A stretch of DNA of 9,842 nt from an uncultured Treponema sp. (GTDB taxonomy: Bacteria; Spirochaetota; Spirochaetia; Treponematales; Treponemataceae): NCBI GenBank assembly GCA_905372205.1, contig CAJPOH010000016.1, forward strand, positions 1-9,842, given 5' to 3'. Shown piece after piece: positions 4,518 to 9,842 of the stretch. The number at the start of each line of letters is the position of its first letter. Position 1 is the stretch's first letter. The position numbers and the translations under genes were made by a program. The notes beneath the pieces are model-generated. The model was given only the letters and a program-made list of their open reading frames with translations, was not told the DNA's origin and did not search any database.

Positions 4518-5924
4518 ATGGACTTATGTTATAAGCCAAAATCGGCATGGGAAGGTTTGAGTGATGCTCAAATGCAAGAATTACACGACCTTTCAAATGA
4601 TTACATGGATTTTCTAAACCACGGTAAAACGGAACGTGAATGTACAAAACAAATAATTGAGTTAGCCGAAGCTCATGGTTTTAAGAGTATGTACGAGGTT
4701 ATGAAAAGGGGGCGTCTTGTACCCGGTACAAGAGTATACCTAAATAACAAGGATAAATCTGTTGTTATGATGGTGATTGGCAGGGATATGACTCATGGGA
4801 TGCACATTATTGGAGCTCATATAGATAGTCCACGCCTCGATGTTAAGCAAAATCCACTTTATGAAGAAGCAGGTCTAGCTTTTTTGAAGACTCACTATTA
4901 TGGAGGAGTTAAAAAATATCAATGGACAACCATACCTCTTGCAATACATGGCGTTGTTTTTAACAAATCTGGGAAGAAGGTTGAAATATGTATTGGTGAA
5001 GATGAAGATGATCCTGTTTTTTTTATCAATGACTTATTGATTCATCTTTCAAGAAAACAAATGCAAGAAACTATGGCAGAAGCAATTACAGGCGAACAAT
5101 TAAACGTAGTTATAGGACATATGAAAGTTGAACCTAAAGGTAAAAAGTCAGAAAAAGATAAGAAAAAAGAAAACATCATCAAAGAGAACGTGCTAAAACT
5201 TCTCAACGAAAAGTATGGAATATTTGAAGAAGATTTTAGAGTTGCAGAACTCGAAATTGTACCTGCAGGCAAAGCTAGAAGCGTTGGGCTTGATGGTGCT
5301 ATGATTGCAGCTCACGGTCATGACGATAGAATCTGTGCATATACAACACTACGTGCAATTCTTGAAGTTGAAAATCCTGATATAACATCAGTTGCCATAT
5401 TTGCAGATAAGGAAGAAATAGGTTCTGTGGGAAACACTGGTATGCAAGCATATTATTTTGAAAATATGATTGCAGATTTGTTATCACTTAAAGGTGATTA
5501 TTCTGATGTCCAAGTCCGTCATGCTTTAGCTGGTTCCAAAATGCTTTCTGCTGATGTTTCTGCCGGTTTTGATCCTGCATTTCCTTCAGTGTTCGAAAAA
5601 ATGAATACAGCTTATATGGGAAATGGTGTATGCATCAACAAGTATACAGGCTCAGGTGGAAAGGGTGGATCAAATGATGCTAACCCTGAATTCTTACAGT
5701 TTGTTAGAGAGATTTTTGATTTTAATAACATCGTATGGCAAACTTCAGAGCTTGGCATGATTGACGCTGGAGGCGGTGGAACTATTGCATACATTTTGGC
5801 AAAATATGGAACAGAAGTTGTAGACTGCGGCGTTCCTGTTCTTTCAATGCACGGACCTTATGAACTTGCAAGTAAGGCTGATCTTTACATGGCATATAAA
5901 GCATATAAAGCATTCTATCATTAG
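4518..5924 (+). CDS. M18-family metallo-aminopeptidase (aspartyl aminopeptidase type)
   Basis: M18 enzymes are cytoplasmic di-zinc exopeptidases that remove N-terminal residues, often acidic or neutral ones, from peptides; they form dodecamers. The 468-residue length is typical of the bacterial branch. The expected zinc-site motifs occur in order: AHIDSPRLD (His101, Asp103), HGHDDR (bridging Asp about 269/270), DKEEIGS (catalytic and ligand glutamates 299/300), SADVSAGFDP (Asp346) and SMHGPYE (His445). GSGGKGGSNDAN at 378-389 and GGGGT at 418-422 line the active site. No signal peptide is present. A lysine/glutamate-rich stretch at about 203-220 lies in the regulatory domain and is a likely surface loop. 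The ATG has a strong AGGAGG 6 nt upstream. It probably shares a transcript with the TPR gene. The role is peptide turnover; true substrate preference cannot be read from sequence. Confidence 0.94.
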   Translation: MDLCYKPKSAWEGLSDAQMQELHDLSNDYMDFLNHGKTERECTKQIIELAEAHGFKSMYEVMKRGRLVPGTRVYLNNKDKSVVMMVIGRDMTHGMHIIGAHIDSPRLDVKQNPLYEEAGLAFLKTHYYGGVKKYQWTTIPLAIHGVVFNKSGKKVEICIGEDEDDPVFFINDLLIHLSRKQMQETMAEAITGEQLNVVIGHMKVEPKGKKSEKDKKKENIIKENVLKLLNEKYGIFEEDFRVAELEIVPAGKARSVGLDGAMIAAHGHDDRICAYTTLRAILEVENPDITSVAIFADKEEIGSVGNTGMQAYYFENMIADLLSLKGDYSDVQVRHALAGSKMLSADVSAGFDPAFPSVFEKMNTAYMGNGVCINKYTGSGGKGGSNDANPEFLQFVREIFDFNNIVWQTSELGMIDAGGGGTIAYILAKYGTEVVDCGVPVLSMHGPYELASKADLYMAYKAYKAFYH

Positions 5925-5934
5925 AAGTACAAAT

Positions 5935-5968
5935 ATCTTGAAAGAGCCTTTTTTGACTCTTTCAAGAT
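5935..5968. terminator. Hairpin terminator between convergent genes
   Basis: A perfect 12-bp stem (ATCTTGAAAGAG with CTCTTTCAAGAT) encloses a 10-nt loop. It starts 10 nt after the aminopeptidase stop and lies before the convergent LRR gene's stop. No run of Ts follows on either strand; the six Ts are in the loop. It probably serves as terminator or 3'-end protector for the plus-strand transcript. Confidence 0.65.
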
Positions 5969-5998
5969 TGCCCTATTGCATTGCAAAAAGCCCTCAAA

Positions 5999-6018
5999 TA
6001 GTAGCATTGAAGCTACTA
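5999..6018 (-). terminator. Hairpin after the LRR lipoprotein gene
   Basis: TAGTAGC and GCTACTA form a perfect 7-bp stem with a 6-nt loop. On the minus strand it is followed by TTTGAGGG. It begins 19 nt past the LRR gene stop. A second 7-bp repeat (AATTTTA 6024-6030 with TAAAATT 6038-6044) overlaps the stop codon. This is a plausible weak terminator. Confidence 0.5.
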
Positions 6019-6037
6019 ACCACAATTTTAGAAAAGC

Positions 6038-7783
6038 TTAAAATTCTGAAATAATTCTTCCTTCAAGAAAACCTGACTCAATAACCTTTTGCTTTATAGC
6101 TTCATTTGGAACTGCTACGCGCCAGCAATAATGAAAATGAGTTTCTGCATCAGGACCAAAACACCCATCACCTATAATAGATATTGATGTTGGTAATTTT
6201 ACAGTAGCGTTTTTACAAATAAAGGCTTCCTTACCAATTGAGGTAAGACGTTTGCACTTTGATAAGTCAACAATTCCTAAAAGACGACACATAGAAAAAG
6301 CATTATCTCCAATTGATTTAAGTTTTTCACCAATACCCTTTACTGAATGTAAATAATAACAATTTTCAAAAGCTCTTTTGTTGATTGTTTTAAGTTCTGT
6401 GCAACCTGACACATCTACATCCTTTAATGTATTACAATTCATAAATGCACTTTCCCCAATTGAAGATAACTTAGCACAACCAGATAAATTTACGTCCACT
6501 AATCCAAAACAGCTTTCAAAAGCACTTTTATTAATTGACGCAAGGTTAGAACATTTTGATAAATCAATCTCTTTTAGAGAGCTTGCAAGAAGAAAAGCAC
6601 CTTCATCAATTGTTGCAAGATTTATACATCTCGAAAAATCAACAATGGTTAATTCAATACACTCATAAAAAGCTTTTTTATCAATTGTAGTTATCTCTTT
6701 TGGTATTATTATCCTACCTTTAGGTTTTCCTCCATCATAGCTAGTTAAAGCGTTTCCTTGAATTCCAAACTTCATATAGTTGCTTATGGCAAATAGCCTC
6801 ATTCCCTTGGTTATTGGAGTTGTGTCTTCTATTAATTTGCCATTTTCATCATTTTCTCTCCACTCATAAATACCATAATCTCCACCTTGCCACTCAGCTT
6901 TTAATGGAGCTTTTTGTGTAGCTTCTAGTTTGATATCTCCCCAAGTTTTTGAGCTTGTAAATAAGACATTGAGTTCTGCCCATCCTGCCATATCAATGCG
7001 TTCATCCCCATTTATAAGCACAATATCATCTGAAGAACTATATTTTGCCACATACACTTTTTCATCATCTTGAGGAGGAAAAGTTTCAGGTAAAGAAGGC
7101 TCCCATTCCTTAAAAAAACATCCAGCCTTTGTGGGATTTTCTAATTTTATTTTTGAATCAAACCTTCCCTTTAATATTTTTCCATTTTTTCCTGTTTCAA
7201 GTGGAGTGGTAGTATTGCCACCTGCTAAATCAAATATGACAGAAGTTATATTCCTATCATAGTCAATTTCTACAACAGTGCTACCGTCTTCTCTTATTTT
7301 AGTTTGAGAAAAAGACTTTGAATGAAAACCTTTATATTCTCTTGGTGAAGCTAAAGTATCATGTCCTACAATTCCCGACTTAATTTCGTTTAAGTCAAGT
7401 GTATAATCATCATTCTCTATGTTTTGTTTACAATGCTTCACAGTGTAGGCTGCATATATTATTTGCCTAGAAATTGCAAAAATTGTTTCATCTTTATTAA
7501 ATTTATGAGAATTTCTCAAGATATCACCTGTTTCACTTTCCAATCTCCAATGAGCCAGAGTAAAATAATCTTCAACCTCTATTTTCTTTTCTATCTCGCC
7601 CCTAACTTCTTCCCAACTTTTGCCTTTTTTTATAGTTATTCTTTCAGGTGCTTTTATTTTGATATGTTCATCAGACTTTAATGTTATAATAACATCACCA
7701 GGATCTTGATATGGTACGCCTCCATTACAAGCAAAAAACCAATAAACCAATAAAAATACCTTTACACCAAAACAACGTTTCAT
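6038..7783 (-). CDS. BspA/TpLRR-type leucine-rich-repeat putative lipoprotein
   Basis: Surface LRR proteins of this type in oral treponemes bind host or bacterial partners. This 581-residue product begins MKRCFGVKVFLLVYWFFAC. That is a short basic start, a hydrophobic core and a relaxed lipobox (FFAC, Cys19), so it is probably a lipoprotein. Residues 40-110 and 274-335 look like two copies of one module (KxWxxI ... W/YEWR ... G..I ... FAIS). Residues 112-178 (YTVKHCKQN ... GSTVVEIDYDRN) resemble MucBP-like repeats. Residues 180-248 (FDLAGGN ... PTKAGCFFKEWEPSLPETF ... VAKY) resemble Listeria-Bacteroides repeats. Residues 363-540 hold about six roughly 23-residue LRRs of the form LxxVDLSxCxxLxSIxxxAFxxC. 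The ATG at 7783 is chosen because GGAGG stands 4 nt upstream and a promoter lies just behind it. An ATG-like start at 7834 would precede the predicted transcript. Its partner is unknown. Confidence 0.88.
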   Translation of the reverse strand: MKRCFGVKVFLLVYWFFACNGGVPYQDPGDVIITLKSDEHIKIKAPERITIKKGKSWEEVRGEIEKKIEVEDYFTLAHWRLESETGDILRNSHKFNKDETIFAISRQIIYAAYTVKHCKQNIENDDYTLDLNEIKSGIVGHDTLASPREYKGFHSKSFSQTKIREDGSTVVEIDYDRNITSVIFDLAGGNTTTPLETGKNGKILKGRFDSKIKLENPTKAGCFFKEWEPSLPETFPPQDDEKVYVAKYSSSDDIVLINGDERIDMAGWAELNVLFTSSKTWGDIKLEATQKAPLKAEWQGGDYGIYEWRENDENGKLIEDTTPITKGMRLFAISNYMKFGIQGNALTSYDGGKPKGRIIIPKEITTIDKKAFYECIELTIVDFSRCINLATIDEGAFLLASSLKEIDLSKCSNLASINKSAFESCFGLVDVNLSGCAKLSSIGESAFMNCNTLKDVDVSGCTELKTINKRAFENCYYLHSVKGIGEKLKSIGDNAFSMCRLLGIVDLSKCKRLTSIGKEAFICKNATVKLPTSISIIGDGCFGPDAETHFHYCWRVAVPNEAIKQKVIESGFLEGRIISEF

Positions 7784-7805
7784 AACGCCTCCATTATGCT
7801 TAGAT

Positions 7806-7834
7806 ATTTTATATCCAAATGCCTTACATGTCAA
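7806..7834 (-). promoter_or_regulatory. sigma70-type promoter of the LRR lipoprotein gene
   Basis: On the minus strand a consensus TTGACA (7834-7829) is followed after exactly 17 nt by TAAAAT (7811-7806), 5 of 6 to consensus. Transcription should start near 7799, giving a very short leader of about 16 nt that still includes GGAGG. The LRR gene is therefore independently transcribed and not simply a tail of the MCP transcript. Confidence 0.7.
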
Positions 7835-7846
7835 ATGAAATGTAAG
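7823..7846. promoter_or_regulatory. Inverted repeat overlapping the LRR promoter -35 box (possible operator)
   Basis: CTTACAT (7823-7829) and ATGTAAG (7840-7846) form a perfect 7-bp inverted repeat around a 10-bp centre. The -35 hexamer (7829-7834) lies inside it. A third half-site, CTTAC, follows at 7851-7855. A regulator bound here would block RNA polymerase, so repression is the simpler inference. No regulator gene is in view. Confidence 0.5.
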
Positions 7847-7910
7847 AATCCTTACTTGTTGATATAGTTATGAAATCGCTGATTAAAGCTAGGCTACCGC
7901 CAACAACAGC

Positions 7911-7943
7911 TTGCTAGAGTAGCAACCACTCCTTACGGAGTGG
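7911..7943 (-). terminator. Two abutting hairpins downstream of the MCP gene
   Basis: TTGCTA-gag-TAGCAA (7911-7925) directly abuts CCACTCC-ttac-GGAGTGG (7926-7943), with no base between them. In minus-strand RNA the second loop is GUAA, a GNRA tetraloop, which would make it very stable. They lie 38-70 nt beyond the MCP stop and upstream of the LRR promoter. No U-tract follows. They may end or protect the MCP message. Confidence 0.5.
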
Positions 7944-7980
7944 ACACGAAAAGTTTTATATTAAAAAATCTAATTGATAT

Positions 7981-9842
7981 CTATACCTTAAACTTTCCTA
8001 CTTCGCTCACTAAACTTTGAATGCTCATCTTATTTTTTTGTGCAATATCGGCAACCTCATTAACAGCATTGCTAATTTGCATAGCCCCAGCTGCCATTTC
8101 GTTCATACTATCAGTAATAATTCTGGTTAAGCCATCCAGCTTTTCCATCTCAACTAGTACTCCTTCACTTCCTTTAAGCATTTCAGCAGAGCCTTGTTGC
8201 ACTTCGTTCGTTACAGAATTGATATCCTTAATAGCTGTCAAAACTTCCCTACTCCCACTCTCTTGGCTTTGCATGGCTTCTGTGAGACGCTCACTCATCT
8301 CTTTAACTTCTTCTGCCAAAGCAAAAATAGCAGTGAATTTTGTATCCACAATCTTAGAAGATGCTGACAAGCCTTCAATTTCTCCTTGTAAAAGCTTCAA
8401 AGTTGAAGTAATAGTTTTTCCTTGCGTTGCAGAATCTTCTGCTAGTTTTCTTATTTCATCAGCTACAACTGCAAAGCCCTTTCCAGCTTCTCCTGCATGT
8501 GCTGCTTCAATTGCTGCATTCATAGCTAGTAAATTAGTTTGGCTTGCTATGTGTTGAATCACACTAGATGCTTCCATTAATGAGCCAGATTCTTCTGCTA
8601 TCTTTGCTGTAACAGAATTAGATTGCGTTAAGGTTTCTTTGCCATCACGAGTTGCCTCTGTCAATTCCTTAATCAACATATCAGTTTTTTCAAGAGTACC
8701 TGTTATGTTTTTAATATTTGAAACCATTTCTTCTATACTAGATGAAGAATTTGCAACGCTTGCTACCTGATTTTCTATGCTTGCATCCAATTGTTTAATT
8801 GTGCGAGTAATTTCTTCTATTGTACTAGCAGTTTCTGTAACAGAAGCTGCTTGAGTAAGTGTTTGTTGCTTAACACTATCAATATTAGAACTAATTTCGT
8901 ATACGCTCGAAGCAGTTTCGCTCATATTAGAACTAAGTTCATTTCCAATATCTTCCATCTTTTCAGCATTGTTTTCAACAGTTTTTATAGAAACACCTAT
9001 CTTTTCTATTGTTTGATTAAAAGATCGGCATAAAAAACCTATCTCATTGTTATGCTTGACAGGCAATCTCGAAGTTAGGTCTCCATCCCCCATTGAAATA
9101 TTTTCTAATAATTTGGAAACATTTATTATAGGATGAATTACAGAATGGCTTAAAAACGCTATTATAGCATATACTAAAACAATGCTTAGAAAAAGAAAAA
9201 CTATGATAAGCCAAATATACATTCTTAAATCATATTTTATATCATCGATATCCTTTTTTGTTCTCAAATTAAGTTTTTCAAAGAAGTCTTGAATTGGCAC
9301 GTTTATTTTTTCTGCTTGCATATTATACTCATCATCGTTTAGTATTCTTAAAGCAAAGAAAAAATAATCTTCATTCATATTTGGTGTTGCAGGTCCTAAG
9401 GCAAAATTTGAATTTTCTATACTTTCCATAGCTTGTCTTTCTCTTAAAACAAGATTTAGTGACATATTTGTAGCCTCATCTAATAACCTTAATTCTTCTT
9501 CTTTAGCCCCCAATTCTTTGAATAATACAAAGCTACTCATTGTTTTTCCCGGAAAAAGTGCCTTATTAACATTATCAGGACGTGGAATATTCCCTTCTCT
9601 CCATTTTAGTATATATTCATAACTTTCCTTATATTTTGGATTTTTAGTTGCAACAAAAAGACGCGAAAAACGCGTAAGATCTTTTGATGTATTAGAAAGT
9701 TCTTCCATTGATAAGATAAGAAGTTCTTTTTGTTTTGTAGCTTTTTCTAAAAGATCAGTTTTAATTTTTATAATGACTAAGAATGAAAATGAAAGAACTA
9801 AAAAAATTGTAGTAAGTGCTGATAAAATTATAAATTGAACCC
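7981..9842 (-). CDS. Transmembrane methyl-accepting chemotaxis protein, N-terminus beyond window
   Basis: MCPs sense ligands outside the cytoplasmic membrane and control CheA through CheW. The frame stays open from the stop at 7981 to the right edge: 619 visible residues. The ATG at 9708 is internal, because upstream codons encode a transmembrane helix (visible residues about 3-24, FIILSALTTIFLVL...). A mostly helical periplasmic sensor region of about 180 residues follows, with KWREGNIPRP and LFPGKT...KELGA motifs. The second transmembrane helix is at about 208-230 and HAMP at about 231-284 (DGDLTSRLP...NEIGFLCRSFN). A long coiled coil carries the invariant hairpin tip at about 430-470 (NLLAMNAAIEAAHAGE, GKGFAVVADEIRKLAE). 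No C-terminal NWETF-type CheR/CheB tether is present. Ligand unknown. Only a short N-terminus should be missing. Confidence 0.95.
   Translation of the reverse strand, partial: VQFIILSALTTIFLVLSFSFLVIIKIKTDLLEKATKQKELLILSMEELSNTSKDLTRFSRLFVATKNPKYKESYEYILKWREGNIPRPDNVNKALFPGKTMSSFVLFKELGAKEEELRLLDEATNMSLNLVLRERQAMESIENSNFALGPATPNMNEDYFFFALRILNDDEYNMQAEKINVPIQDFFEKLNLRTKKDIDDIKYDLRMYIWLIIVFLFLSIVLVYAIIAFLSHSVIHPIINVSKLLENISMGDGDLTSRLPVKHNNEIGFLCRSFNQTIEKIGVSIKTVENNAEKMEDIGNELSSNMSETASSVYEISSNIDSVKQQTLTQAASVTETASTIEEITRTIKQLDASIENQVASVANSSSSIEEMVSNIKNITGTLEKTDMLIKELTEATRDGKETLTQSNSVTAKIAEESGSLMEASSVIQHIASQTNLLAMNAAIEAAHAGEAGKGFAVVADEIRKLAEDSATQGKTITSTLKLLQGEIEGLSASSKIVDTKFTAIFALAEEVKEMSERLTEAMQSQESGSREVLTAIKDINSVTNEVQQGSAEMLKGSEGVLVEMEKLDGLTRIITDSMNEMAAGAMQISNAVNEVADIAQKNKMSIQSLVSEVGKFKV

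Noticed and set aside
4716..4732. Near-palindrome CTTGTACC-C-GGTACAAG
   Set aside because: It lies inside the aminopeptidase coding sequence at a VPGTR stretch and has no partner copies. It is most likely chance.
8021..8557. Plus-strand 178-codon ORF inside the MCP gene
   Set aside because: It is antisense to the conserved MCP signalling domain, is rich in Ser/Ala/Leu as expected for a shadow frame, and has no ribosome site evidence.
7981..9708. MCP starting at the ATG at 9708
   Set aside because: The frame remains open to the right edge and the added residues form the expected first transmembrane helix.

Overview
The window looks like chromosomal DNA from a low-GC spirochaete, most likely a Treponema or close relative. 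The evidence is the combination of SpoVG, long-form ribosomal protein L25, a BspA/TpLRR-type leucine-rich-repeat lipoprotein, a bacterial M18 aminopeptidase and a Treponema-style methyl-accepting chemotaxis protein (MCP). This assignment rests on gene content read by eye, not on a database search.

Left third (1-3233), all on the minus strand: a housekeeping cluster transcribed right to left. It holds ispE (isoprenoid precursor synthesis), spoVG (nucleic-acid-binding regulator), a tRNA-Gln(UUG), rplY (L25/Ctc, 5S rRNA binding) and tilS (tRNA-Ile lysidine synthase, cut by the left edge). The order ispE-spoVG-ctc/rplY-tilS is a shortened version of the well-known Bacillus subtilis ispE-purR-yabJ-spoVG-glmU-prs-ctc-pth...tilS-hprT-ftsH region. 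Promoter-like sequences precede ispE and spoVG. RNA hairpins lie between spoVG and the tRNA and between rplY and tilS.

Middle (3234-3723): about 0.5 kb of divergent intergenic DNA without a convincing gene, and the most unusual part of the window. It carries an array of short repeats in 23-bp register. Three GTACATTAG units start exactly 23 bp apart, the last being a perfect 20-bp palindrome. They are followed by three CTGTACAGCA units spaced 46 and 23 bp. The array ends in GC-rich inverted repeats. An iteron-like or operator-like protein-binding array, or a remnant of a dispersed repeat, are the leading readings.

Right of this (3701-5968), on the plus strand: a strong sigma70-type promoter drives a secreted TPR protein, followed by an M18 metallo-aminopeptidase and a 12-bp-stem hairpin that separates it from the convergent next gene.

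Right end (6038-9842), on the minus strand: a large putative lipoprotein with repeat domains and a C-terminal cysteine-rich LRR block, with its own near-consensus promoter overlapping an inverted repeat. Upstream of it lies a transmembrane MCP whose first transmembrane segment runs to the right edge, so its start is outside the window. Two abutting hairpins lie between these genes. Surface and sensory genes here adjoin a conserved housekeeping block.
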